Origin: Bacillota bacterium
GTDB lineage: Bacteria; Bacillota; Clostridia; Lachnospirales; Lachnospiraceae
DNA length: 5,191 bases
Assembly: GCA_023428655.1 (NCBI GenBank)
Contig: JAEYXC010000096.1
Location: 1-5,191, forward strand
Direction: 5' to 3'
Shown here: in pieces, positions 1 to 5,191 of the stretch
Layout: each line of letters begins with the position of its first letter
Position numbering within the stretch: position 1 is the first letter of the stretch
Notes under the pieces: generated by a model
What the model was told of the DNA's origin: nothing
The model's input: the letters and a program-made list of their open reading frames with translations, nothing else
The model's database searches: none
Position numbers and translations under genes: made by a program

Positions 1-18
1 CCTTATTTTTTATCCTGC

Positions 19-546
19 TTATTCCTTCCCATTGCTCCAGTTTTCAAAAATAACCGTTGCTTCCGTCAGAAAATCCTTTGATATGGTTATTGTCTCTGCC
101 TCAACTTTTTTATATTCGCTAGTAATAGGAACCGGATTACAGCCACCTCTTGTTATCTCGACGTCTCCCATACTAAAACGGTTTTTACAATTTTGACAAA
201 CGAGTTGATCGCCTTCCTGCTCATAGTAGCCTTGACCTGAGCCATAGCATACCTGACAGGTGTTAAAAGCGGTTCTTATTGTTCCATCGGGAGCTTTTAC
301 CGCAATCACCTCTAAGTCGATACCATTCATATTGGCAGGATAAAAGGTAGCCGTCTCCGATATATCCTTAATCGGAATTACAAGATCACGATCCTTTGCA
401 ATTTCGATGGTTGATGACTTTGAAGTATCGGTGGTAGCCTTGGTTCCAGTAATATATTCAACGCCATAGGCCACTGCTATGGCTACAATTGCTACAATTG
501 CGATAAAGGCAAGTCGTTTCAGATGAAAATTATTATTTTGATTCAT
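19..546 (-). CDS. DUF2318 membrane-anchored metal/Fe-S-type protein
   Basis: A 175-residue protein with a short N-terminus, one hydrophobic anchor (about residues 11-29, rich in I/V/A) and an extracytoplasmic domain. The C-terminal half carries the DUF2318 cysteine pattern: C97-x2-C100 in FNTCQVC, C117-x2-C120 in VCQNCKNRF, and C136 in RGGCNP. DUF2318 proteins are described as membrane proteins likely to bind iron-sulfur or other metal centres, and they often sit near iron or metal transport genes; the exact reaction is not known. The gene lies 78 bases after the HMA-SafE-cupredoxin gene, with no terminator seen between, so the two are probably co-transcribed. The reading frame extends upstream to another ATG at 594, but that codon lacks a ribosome binding site. 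The ATG at 546 has AAAGG about nine bases upstream and leads directly into a normal anchor. The stop is TAA at 19-21. Family assignment is firm; function is inferred. Confidence 0.85.
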   Translation of the reverse strand: MNQNNNFHLKRLAFIAIVAIVAIAVAYGVEYITGTKATTDTSKSSTIEIAKDRDLVIPIKDISETATFYPANMNGIDLEVIAVKAPDGTIRTAFNTCQVCYGSGQGYYEQEGDQLVCQNCKNRFSMGDVEITRGGCNPVPITSEYKKVEAETITISKDFLTEATVIFENWSNGKE

Positions 547-552
547 TCTTCG

Positions 553-560
553 TTTCCTTT
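553..560 (-). promoter_or_regulatory. ribosome binding site of the DUF2318 gene
   Basis: On the minus strand AAAGGAAA lies about nine bases before the ATG at 546. No comparable site precedes the in-frame ATG at 594, so this site decides the start and removes 16 residues from the longest possible reading frame. Confidence 0.65.
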
Positions 561-624
561 CATTTTCAATATTGTTTATGAAGCACGATATCATCTATTT
601 CACATCAGCTTCGGGTTATATTCA

Positions 625-2655
625 CTAATGACATGAGGGTAATCCTGACCCTGCATCTATGGGCTGATCGGAGGGTTGATACTCTGCTACCTCCTGCCTA
701 ATTGCAGCCTCATCAATCAGCTTAATATCCTCAACTACCTTCACATAGCCATAGTAGGAACCATCCTTGGTATAGAAATCAAAGTCCTGATCAGGATAGA
801 AGCTGATCTTATTCTCCCCCTCCTGTACCTGTAGCTCTGAATAATAATAAGGAAAAAGAATACGATTATCCAGTCCGGTCCTTTCACCATGGATGATCCA
901 CCTAGTCTCGATTCCCTTCTGAACCACTGCAACCGCGGGTTGGAAGCCCTCTTCCCCAAGGGTAAGTGCTACCGTCTGAATTCCATCCACTATCTCAGCA
1001 ATGGCAAGCTCCTTTGTTGGTATCGTTATCTCAAGCAAATTATTATAATCCGCAAGTACCTGGCCATCCTCTTCAGCTATCTCACCGTCCGATACAGAAG
1101 CCGAGGAATTCGCTTCCTTATCCGTATTGACATCTGAGGTAATTGCTTCCTGATCTATATTAACACTTGAGACAATCCCTTCCTTATCCTCGTTGAGGTC
1201 AGAGGCGATTTTGTCCTCATTGATATCTGAGTCTGAAGTTACGCTAATATCATCAACCACTGTGATCTTGCTTCGGATCATCCCCATCCAGCAGCTGTAG
1301 GATATAACACCGCTTTCTTTTGCTGTAAATTCAATCACATTATCACCGACTGACAGATCCTTTGTGAGCCCGAGCTTCGGAATGACAATGCCGTTATTAC
1401 ACCCATTAATATCACCCTTCTCTGCCTGAATCGTCCATTTTACCGGTATTCCCTTCTGCACAGTGATCGGCTCATAGCTACCGGCCTCTAAGCCTGTTGT
1501 AATAATCTGTACCCCATCCTTGATGGTCGCTGTTCGATCCGGTACGTCCTGCTCCCGACCGATGGATTTGGGAAGGGACGGGAAATGGATGCCTGATAGG
1601 CTGATTCCACTATTGAACATAAATACTCCCAACAATACCACTAATACAGCACTGAACTTCATCAGCCTTCCCGAGAACTTCTTATTCATAAAGGAGCTTA
1701 ATGCTCCAAACAAAAACATGAGGGGGAAGGTTCCGATACTGAATAAGAACATTGCAATCGCTCCCTTTATGGGACTTCCCGTAGACAATGCGTAAAGCTG
1801 CATTGCTTGAAGCGGTCCGCAGGGCATAAGGCCGTTGAGAAGACCAATATACAAGGGACTGCTGCCAAGGCGTTTTGCATAGATTTTCTTAGCAAATAGT
1901 TTTGGCATTCTAGGGTTAAACTTGCGAAGTCCGGGGAATATATTCAGCATATTAAGCCCCATGATTACCATAAACACTCCGGCGGCCAATTGTACGAAGC
2001 CCTTCATTGTTCCGGAAAAGCTTACTACGGATCCAATCGCTCCGACGATTGCTCCAATGATTGTATAGGAGATTACTCTTCCGAGATTATAAAGAAGGCT
2101 CGGTTTGATTGTCTCTAATCGACCTGAGGTTATACCCGTGGTCTGATTTTTAGGTACGCACTGGGAGAGACAGATGCCACCGCACATCGCAACACAATGT
2201 ACTGAGGTTAATATTCCGATGACAAATAGCATTCCATAACCCATACCTTCCTTCGCCAAGGGAAATGAGTTAAATATAGTTAGTAATCCCAGGCGATTTG
2301 CAATCATATAGACTGCAACCAGAATTATTAATACCGCTATGATATCGGAGTAATCTGACACTGCGGTTTTTGCTGCTGTTCTTTGTGATTGTACCGGAGT
2401 CCGGTCCCCTTTTCCCAATTTCGCTTCCGGCTCATCCTTCTTTACAAAATAGTTTAATTCTGCCAGAATTTTTTCGATCTCGATCATGGTTATGATGGAC
2501 TCATCATAGGTTAGTGATACGGTGCCGTTTCCATAGCTTGCCTTAACTCCTTCAATGCCGGCTATCTCGGACAGCTCTTTCTCGATAATATTCTCACAAT
2601 TAACGCAGGTCATATTTCGAATGAGTAACAGTTTCGTTATGATGCTCGAAGACAT
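625..2655 (-). CDS. HMA - SafE/DsbD_2 membrane core - double cupredoxin-like protein
   Basis: A 676-residue fusion. Residues 5-72 form an HMA domain with the metal motif M15-T-C17-V-N-C20. Residues 104-351 form a SafE/TauE-like (COG2836, DsbD_2) membrane core of about seven helices (near 104-120, 139-157, 188-212, 216-240, 266-290, 296-320, 334-351). It has conserved cysteines in SVHCVAMCGGICLSQC (C154, C158, C162, C166) and GLMPCGP (C279). Residues 380-468 form a cupredoxin-like domain with likely ligands C419 (NGCNNG) and C455/M457/M459 (YSCWMGM). An acidic repeat linker follows (474-525), then a second cupredoxin-like domain (about 555-642) without those ligands, and a tail ending PSCH. 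Lysine/arginine-rich loops at 241-263 and 324-333 place the HMA domain inside and both cupredoxins outside. Likely role: copper or soft-metal transfer, or thiol/metal redox across the membrane (inference). AAGGAGG six bases before the ATG fixes the start; the stop is TAG. Many databases would label it 'sulfite exporter TauE/SafE', which is probably misleading. Confidence 0.88.
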   Translation of the reverse strand: MSSSIITKLLLIRNMTCVNCENIIEKELSEIAGIEGVKASYGNGTVSLTYDESIITMIEIEKILAELNYFVKKDEPEAKLGKGDRTPVQSQRTAAKTAVSDYSDIIAVLIILVAVYMIANRLGLLTIFNSFPLAKEGMGYGMLFVIGILTSVHCVAMCGGICLSQCVPKNQTTGITSGRLETIKPSLLYNLGRVISYTIIGAIVGAIGSVVSFSGTMKGFVQLAAGVFMVIMGLNMLNIFPGLRKFNPRMPKLFAKKIYAKRLGSSPLYIGLLNGLMPCGPLQAMQLYALSTGSPIKGAIAMFLFSIGTFPLMFLFGALSSFMNKKFSGRLMKFSAVLVVLLGVFMFNSGISLSGIHFPSLPKSIGREQDVPDRTATIKDGVQIITTGLEAGSYEPITVQKGIPVKWTIQAEKGDINGCNNGIVIPKLGLTKDLSVGDNVIEFTAKESGVISYSCWMGMIRSKITVVDDISVTSDSDINEDKIASDLNEDKEGIVSSVNIDQEAITSDVNTDKEANSSASVSDGEIAEEDGQVLADYNNLLEITIPTKELAIAEIVDGIQTVALTLGEEGFQPAVAVVQKGIETRWIIHGERTGLDNRILFPYYYSELQVQEGENKISFYPDQDFDFYTKDGSYYGYVKVVEDIKLIDEAAIRQEVAEYQPSDQPIDAGSGLPSCH
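1081..1236 (-). repeat. acidic degenerate 11-residue repeats in the linker between cupredoxin domains
   Basis: Residues about 474-525 of the membrane protein read as imperfect copies of one unit: SDINEDKIA, SDLNEDKEGIV, SSVNIDQEAIT, SDVNTDKEANS, then a decayed SVSDGEIAEED. The common core is (S/D)-(D/S)-(I/L/V)-N-x-D-(K/Q)-E. The stretch is rich in Asp, Glu and Ser, has no predicted fold, and lies outside the cell between two folded domains. It looks like an expanded spacer made by short tandem duplication; weak metal or calcium binding is possible but unproven. Confidence 0.6.
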
Positions 2656-2660
2656 CTGTC

Positions 2661-2716
2661 TCCTCCTTTTTCATCGTAGTAACATCCAAGTCCTTATTCA
2701 TAGTAAGGAGGATGTT
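2661..2716 (-). promoter_or_regulatory. structured 5' leader with competing anti-Shine-Dalgarno pairings
   Basis: In the leader of the HMA-SafE gene, the mRNA segment from 2716 to 2704 (AACATCCTCCTTA) can fold with TAAGGA-CTT-GGATGTT (2696 to 2681). This gives 13 base pairs with a three-base bulge and a seven-base loop. The UCCUCCUU part of the same segment (2712-2705) is also exactly complementary over eight bases to AAGGAGGA of the ribosome binding site (2668-2661). The two foldings exclude each other: the first leaves the ribosome binding site open and the second hides it. The complementarities are read directly from the sequence. A role in control is inferred, and no known riboswitch class was recognised. 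Confidence 0.45.
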
Positions 2717-2737
2717 CTCTTTTCTCTACTTAATGTA

Positions 2738-2746
2738 ATCATAGCA
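2738..2746 (-). promoter_or_regulatory. candidate extended -10 promoter for the HMA-SafE / DUF2318 operon
   Basis: The minus strand reads TGCTATGAT, an extended -10 of TGn plus a five-of-six TATAAT match, about 83 bases before the start codon. No good -35 lies 17 bases upstream, which extended -10 promoters can do without. Transcription would begin near 2731, so the leader would include the whole hairpin at 2681-2716. A weaker alternative just upstream is TTTTCA, 17 bases, then TAATAT. No CsoR- or CopY-like operator was recognised. Confidence 0.35.
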
Positions 2747-2762
2747 ATTAGTTGTGGAGATA

Positions 2763-2846
2763 TTATGGAGAAATAAAACCACTGAAAATTTCTAGTAAGG
2801 AAAATAAATCGTGTGGTATCCAAAAGAGTTGGAAGAGCCTTTTCAT
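2763..2846 (-). CDS. possible 27-residue small ORF, unknown function
   Basis: An ATG at 2846 opens 27 codons ending in TAA at 2763. The peptide starts MKRLFQLFWIP and ends SGFISP. It is hydrophobic and aromatic with a basic N-terminus, like a very small membrane peptide. AGGAG lies eight bases before the ATG, a good ribosome binding site. It sits between the gdhA terminator and the proposed promoter of the HMA-SafE gene, so it would need read-through from gdhA or its own promoter, and no convincing promoter was seen. An AT-rich spacer can contain such a frame by chance, so this is a candidate only. Confidence 0.25.
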   Translation of the reverse strand: MKRLFQLFWIPHDLFSLLEIFSGFISP

Positions 2847-2870
2847 CAAAGAAACTCCTATTCTTTCATC

Positions 2871-2930
2871 AAAAAAAGCTGCTATAAACCCAATGCCTAT
2901 ACTCTAAGCATTTCGTCTATATCAGCTTTT
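2871..2930 (-). terminator. intrinsic terminator of gdhA
   Basis: It starts about 54 bases after the gdhA stop. The arms at 2874-2886 and 2918-2930 pair over 13 positions with one mismatch. Inside is a symmetric five-by-five internal loop, and then a second five-pair stem, AATGC (2892-2896) with GCATT (2908-2912). Read leftward, the stem ends in GCTTTTTTT, a run of seven Ts. The rightward reading is also T-rich but interrupted. The long two-part stem is larger than a minimal terminator; position and U-run make termination of gdhA the simplest reading. Confidence 0.8.
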
Positions 2931-2984
2931 CTTTTATCAATTATTTAAATTTATACCTGTAACCTATTTATGATGATCGGAATT

Positions 2985-4319
2985 TTACCAAATACCCTGA
3001 GCCATCATTGCAGTTGCAACCTTTTCAAAACCGGCGATATTAGCTCCAACCACATAATTACCCGGAGCATTATATCTACTAGCTGCACTGTCCATACTAT
3101 GGAAGATATTTACCATGATCTGCTTCAGCTTGGCATCAACCTCTTCAAAGGTCCAGCTTAATCTCTCACTGTTCTGAGTCATCTCTAATGCAGAGGTAGC
3201 AACGCCGCCCGCATTAGCAGCCTTGCCCGGTGCAAAGAGCACCTTATTCGCTAACAGGTATTCCGTAGCCTCCAAGGTTGTAGGCATGTTCGCACCTTCT
3301 GCGACTGCAAAGCAGCCATTTGCAACAAGTAGCTTAGCATCCTCAAGCAGAAGCTCATTCTGTGTTGCACAAGGAAGAGCAATATCACATTTCACAGACC
3401 ATACACCTCTTCCCTCATGATACTGGGAATTCGGTCTGTAATTCTTGTATTCGGTTAATCTTGCACGCTTAACCTCTTTGATTTCCTGAAGCGCAGCCAC
3501 ATCAATACCTTCCGGATCGTAAACCCACCCCGTCGAATCACTACAGGTCACGCATTTTGCACCAAGCTGATGAGCCTTTTGTATCGCATAGATGGCCACA
3601 TTACCGGAGCCGGATACGGTACAAACCTTATCCTTCATGTCCTTGCCATTGCATTTTAACATTTCTTCCACTAAATATAATAAACCGTAGCCCGTAGCTT
3701 CTGTTCTGGCTAAGGATCCGCCGTAGGTTAATCCCTTACCGGTTAATACACCCTCATAGGAGCCGGTTATTTTCTTGAATTGTCCATACATATAACCGAT
3801 CTCTCTTCCGCCTGTACCAATGTCGCCGGCGGGAACGTCCACATCGGCTCCAATGTATTTGTAGAGCTCGGTGATGAAGCTGGTGCAGAAGGCTAACACT
3901 TCTCTGTCCGACTTGCCCTTCGGATCAAAATCAGAACCACCCTTACCGCCACCGATGGGAAGTCCGGTTAATGAATTCTTAAAGATCTGTTCAAAGCCCA
4001 GGAATTTGATGATACCTAAGTTAACAGAGGGATGTAAGCGTAAGCCACCCTTATAAGGTCCGATACTGTTATTAAATTGTACACGATAACCGGTGTTAAC
4101 CTGAACCTTGCCACTGTCGTCCACCCACGGTACTTTGAATTTAATCTGTCTGTCAGGCTCAACAAGTCTCTCAAGAAGACCTTCTCTTCTGAATTTCTCC
4201 TCATTTGCATCAACAACCGCTCGTAAGGATTCTAAAACCTCTTTTACCGCCTGATGAAACTCCGGTTCCGCCGGGTTTTTCTTAACCACTAGTTCAATTA
4301 CTTCATCAACATATCCCAT
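2985..4319 (-). CDS. gdhA: NADP-type glutamate dehydrogenase
   Basis: A 444-residue enzyme, full length for the hexameric bacterial class (about 445-450). It makes glutamate from 2-oxoglutarate and ammonium in the cytoplasm. N-terminal substrate domain motifs include GYRVQFNNSIGPYKGGLR (K90 in the substrate pocket), K114, the catalytic lysine K126 in PIGGGKGGSDFDP, and D166 in VPAGDIGTGGREIGYMYG. The Rossmann fold follows with VSGSGNVA (G237, G239). The next segment, CSDSTGWVYDPEG (259-271), resembles E. coli GdhA (SDSSG) more than the NAD-dependent Clostridium symbiosum enzyme, so NADP use and a biosynthetic role are favoured. Later motifs are LPCATQNEL, AEGANMPTT, APGKAANAGGV and S376. AAAGGAGAT about nine bases upstream supports the start MGYVDEVIE. 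It appears monocistronic: a terminator follows, and the upstream gene is divergent. No key residue is missing. Cofactor choice is by similarity only. Confidence 0.95.
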   Translation of the reverse strand: MGYVDEVIELVVKKNPAEPEFHQAVKEVLESLRAVVDANEEKFRREGLLERLVEPDRQIKFKVPWVDDSGKVQVNTGYRVQFNNSIGPYKGGLRLHPSVNLGIIKFLGFEQIFKNSLTGLPIGGGKGGSDFDPKGKSDREVLAFCTSFITELYKYIGADVDVPAGDIGTGGREIGYMYGQFKKITGSYEGVLTGKGLTYGGSLARTEATGYGLLYLVEEMLKCNGKDMKDKVCTVSGSGNVAIYAIQKAHQLGAKCVTCSDSTGWVYDPEGIDVAALQEIKEVKRARLTEYKNYRPNSQYHEGRGVWSVKCDIALPCATQNELLLEDAKLLVANGCFAVAEGANMPTTLEATEYLLANKVLFAPGKAANAGGVATSALEMTQNSERLSWTFEEVDAKLKQIMVNIFHSMDSAASRYNAPGNYVVGANIAGFEKVATAMMAQGIW

Positions 4320-4543
4320 TTTTTTAATCTCCTTTGATTAAAATTTTAATTTCTTCTCAAGTGAATTGATTGATCAACTCTGCTTGTTTGATTGTCTTGC
4401 AATACAATCGGGCAATTACTGTGTTGTTATTATGCCTTATCGGGATTTGAAGTATGTTTATATTTCCAAAACAGATCGGGTAATGCATACTTCTTTGTCC
4501 ACCTATTCTAACCGGAACAAGCAAGCAGTGGGAGCTTATTCGG
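4320..4543. other. gdhA upstream region, repeats but no gene
   Basis: No reading frame here has a ribosome binding site and a family-like sequence. Besides the palindrome at 4390-4409 it holds a perfect 14-base AT palindrome (4337-4350, ATTAAAATTTTAAT) beside the gdhA ribosome binding site, TTGATCAA at 4370-4377, and three ATCGGG hexamers (4407, 4439, 4475). It also has an inverted pair GAAGTATG (4449-4456) / CATACTTC (4486-4493). Minus-strand -10-like words occur at 4457-4462 (TATAAA) and 4429-4434 (CATAAT), but neither has a good -35, so the gdhA promoter is unresolved. Confidence 0.5.
4390..4409. promoter_or_regulatory. near-perfect 20-bp palindrome upstream of gdhA, candidate operator
   Basis: The sequence GATTGT-C-TTGCAA-T-ACAATC is symmetric at 18 of 20 positions; only the seventh and fourteenth bases break it. 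It lies 70-90 bases before the gdhA start codon, a usual place for a dimeric regulator to bind. I do not recognise it as a site of a named regulator. Confidence 0.4.
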
Positions 4544-4656
4544 TATACGTGCGCCTTCGCGTATATGTAAGCTGGCAATGCGATGGTATCGCTTTATGCT
4601 CACTTTGCTTACGCGCATAATAAAAAAGGCGCATAAAAATAAACAAATGCGCCTTT
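4544..4656. other. cluster of hairpins, possible structured RNA or small repeat element
   Basis: Successive inverted repeats are visible. TATACG (4544-4549) pairs with CGTATA (4560-4565). GTAAGC (4567-4572) pairs with GCTTAC (4607-4612) and encloses GCGAT-GGT-ATCGC (4580-4592). AAAGGCGCAT (4625-4634) pairs with ATGCGCCTTT (4647-4656). TGCGCCTT occurs twice (4550-4557 and 4649-4656), so AAGGCGCA at 4627-4634 has two possible partners. The segment is richer in GC than its surroundings and has no credible ORF. It could be a small RNA, an attenuator, or a short dispersed palindromic element. No known RNA family (tRNA, SRP, 6S, RNase P) was recognised. Confidence 0.4.
4622..4656 (-). terminator. 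intrinsic terminator-like hairpin
   Basis: A perfect ten-pair stem (AAAGGCGCAT / ATGCGCCTTT) with a 12-base A-rich loop. Leftward it ends in CCTTTTTTATTA, a six-T run, the better terminator direction. Rightward it is followed by a broken T-rich tract (GTATTTGCTTTTTAC), so it could work both ways. It has no obvious gene to serve on either strand, which is unusual. Confidence 0.55.
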
Positions 4657-4949
4657 GTATTTGCTTTTTACATTATAATTACTTTTTCACTTTAATGCAA
4701 TAGATTATTAAAATTAATTCCCGCTCCTTTTATAATTTATTTTTATACCAACCATATCACCCAGTTATAATAGCATTCTATTGTATATGCTTTCTTATAT
4801 AGGTGAATTCTATTCCTATTAATCTTAATAATCGAAAAAACAGTGGATAAGTGTGCCTTACAAACTTTCTCTTGTCATAAAGAAAAGCAGCTACCGGGCT
4901 AATGAGTTTAATAGATCCATAGAAAACTATATTCTTTTTTGTATCAATA
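4657..4949. other. AT-rich spacer before rqcH, no gene seen
   Basis: About 290 bases with no supported gene. A 70-codon leftward frame (4778-4990) lacks a ribosome binding site and resembles no family I know. Several TATAAT words occur (4674, 4731, 4766 on plus; 4672-4677 on minus). The minus one has TTGCAT exactly 17 bases upstream (4695-4700) and would start transcription just before the hairpin at 4622-4656. On plus, TTTATA at 4742 with TATAAT at 4766 is a weaker pair. A small AT inverted repeat TATTAATCTTAATA lies at 4817-4830. Confidence 0.45.
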
Positions 4950-4958
4950 TGATATAAT
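4950..4958 (+). promoter_or_regulatory. extended -10 promoter for rqcH
   Basis: TGATATAAT gives a perfect TATAAT (4953-4958) preceded by TG at the extended -10 position. It is 58 bases before the rqcH start codon, so the leader would be about 50 bases. No good -35 lies 17 bases upstream. Confidence 0.5.
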
Positions 4959-5016
4959 TTCTGATAATCGGGAGGACGAAACCAATCCATTCCGAAGAAT
5001 AGGAGTATGATAAATT

Positions 5017-5191
5017 ATGGCATTCGATGGTATTGTTATTGCTAATATTATAGATGAACTACACAAAAAGCTTCTGGGGGGCCGAATCAATAAGATCGCT
5101 CAACCGGAAAAGGATGAATTAATTCTTACGATTAAGGGTGGCGATCATGGGCAGTACCGACTTTTACTATCAGCAGGAGCAGGTCTACCTC
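5017..5191 (+). CDS. rqcH: RqcH / NFACT family protein, N-terminal part only (cut by window edge)
   Basis: The first 58 codons of a gene that continues past the right edge. The start MAFDGIVIANIIDEL followed by LLGGRINKIAQPEKDELILTIK and RLLLSAGAGLP is the characteristic beginning of NFACT-N proteins, long annotated as fibronectin-binding protein A (FbpA). In Bacillus subtilis RqcH binds stalled 50S subunits carrying peptidyl-tRNA and directs addition of C-terminal alanine tails that mark the nascent chain for degradation. The catalytic and C-terminal domains lie outside the window and cannot be judged. The start is ATG at 5017 with AGGAG at 5001-5005; the spacing of 11 bases is slightly long. 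A stronger GGGAGGA lies further up (4970-4976) but has no start codon at a useful distance. The gene is divergent from gdhA and likely has its own promoter. Confidence 0.9.
   Translation, partial: MAFDGIVIANIIDELHKKLLGGRINKIAQPEKDELILTIKGGDHGQYRLLLSAGAGLP

Noticed and set aside
547..594. Upstream in-frame ATG of the DUF2318 gene, adding 16 residues
   Set aside because: No ribosome binding site before it, and the added segment is charged and unlike a membrane-protein N-terminus; the internal ATG at 546 has AAAGG at good spacing.
889..1137. Rightward reading frame of 82 codons
   Set aside because: It lies wholly inside the HMA-SafE-cupredoxin gene on the other strand and shows no family features; a shadow frame.
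2602..2700. Leftward ORF of about 33 codons starting in the leader hairpin loop and overlapping the HMA-SafE start in another frame
   Set aside because: The bases before its ATG are CCTCCTT, the complement of a ribosome binding site, so initiation is unlikely.
2841..2874. Direct repeat TTTCATCAAA (two copies 24 bases apart)
   Set aside because: Only ten bases in AT-rich DNA; no sign of target-site duplication or a mobile element between the copies.
4366..4620. Rightward frame of 84 codons starting at TTG
   Set aside because: No ribosome binding site, no recognisable domain, and its end consists of the inverted repeats at 4544-4612; more likely structured non-coding DNA.
4778..4990. Leftward frame of 70 codons
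   Set aside because: No Shine-Dalgarno sequence before its ATG, it covers the rqcH promoter, and the protein resembles nothing known to me.
1..5191. CRISPR array, tRNA or rRNA gene, insertion sequence, phage attachment site
   Set aside because: No regularly spaced repeats, cloverleaf-like segments, transposase motifs or paired att-like repeats were seen on either strand.

Overview
The window looks like chromosomal DNA of an anaerobic, moderately AT-rich Firmicute. The best guess is a Lachnospiraceae / Clostridium cluster XIVa relative. This is inferred from the style of the encoded proteins (a clostridial HMA-SafE-cupredoxin protein, a hexameric-type NADP glutamate dehydrogenase and an NFACT/RqcH N-terminus), strong AAGGAGG ribosome binding sites and AT-rich spacers. 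No rRNA or other marker is present to prove it.

Layout. Three full-length genes run leftward (minus strand) over positions 19-4319, and one gene begins rightward at 5017 and runs off the right edge. From the right side of the minus block: gdhA (2985-4319) encodes glutamate dehydrogenase and is followed by a clear intrinsic terminator (2871-2930). After it comes a 215-base spacer holding a possible 27-residue ORF, an extended -10 promoter and a structured leader. Next is a 676-residue membrane protein (625-2655). It combines an N-terminal heavy-metal-associated (HMA) domain, a SafE/DsbD_2-type membrane core and two cupredoxin-like domains joined by an acidic repeat linker. About 78 bases downstream is a small membrane-anchored DUF2318 protein (19-546) with a CxxC...CxxC...GGC cysteine set. 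These two genes probably form one operon for copper or other soft-metal handling, or for extracytoplasmic redox work. Further members may lie left of the window.

The 697-base stretch between gdhA and the rightward gene (4320-5016) has no convincing protein gene. Next to gdhA it carries a near-perfect 20-bp palindrome (4390-4409) and several ATCGGG repeats. Its middle (4544-4656) is a run of hairpins ending in a strong GC stem. Its right part is AT-rich and ends in an extended -10 promoter (4950-4958) that fits the rightward gene. That gene is the start of rqcH/NFACT, the ribosome quality-control factor, with only the first 58 codons present.

How the genes relate: gdhA (ammonium assimilation) and rqcH (rescue of stalled ribosome products) are ordinary housekeeping genes, divergently transcribed. 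The metal/redox pair is the less usual part. Its predicted topology puts the HMA domain in the cytoplasm and the cupredoxins outside, which would suit a metal relay through the membrane. The most interesting regulatory signal is its leader, where an anti-Shine-Dalgarno stretch has two mutually exclusive pairing partners.
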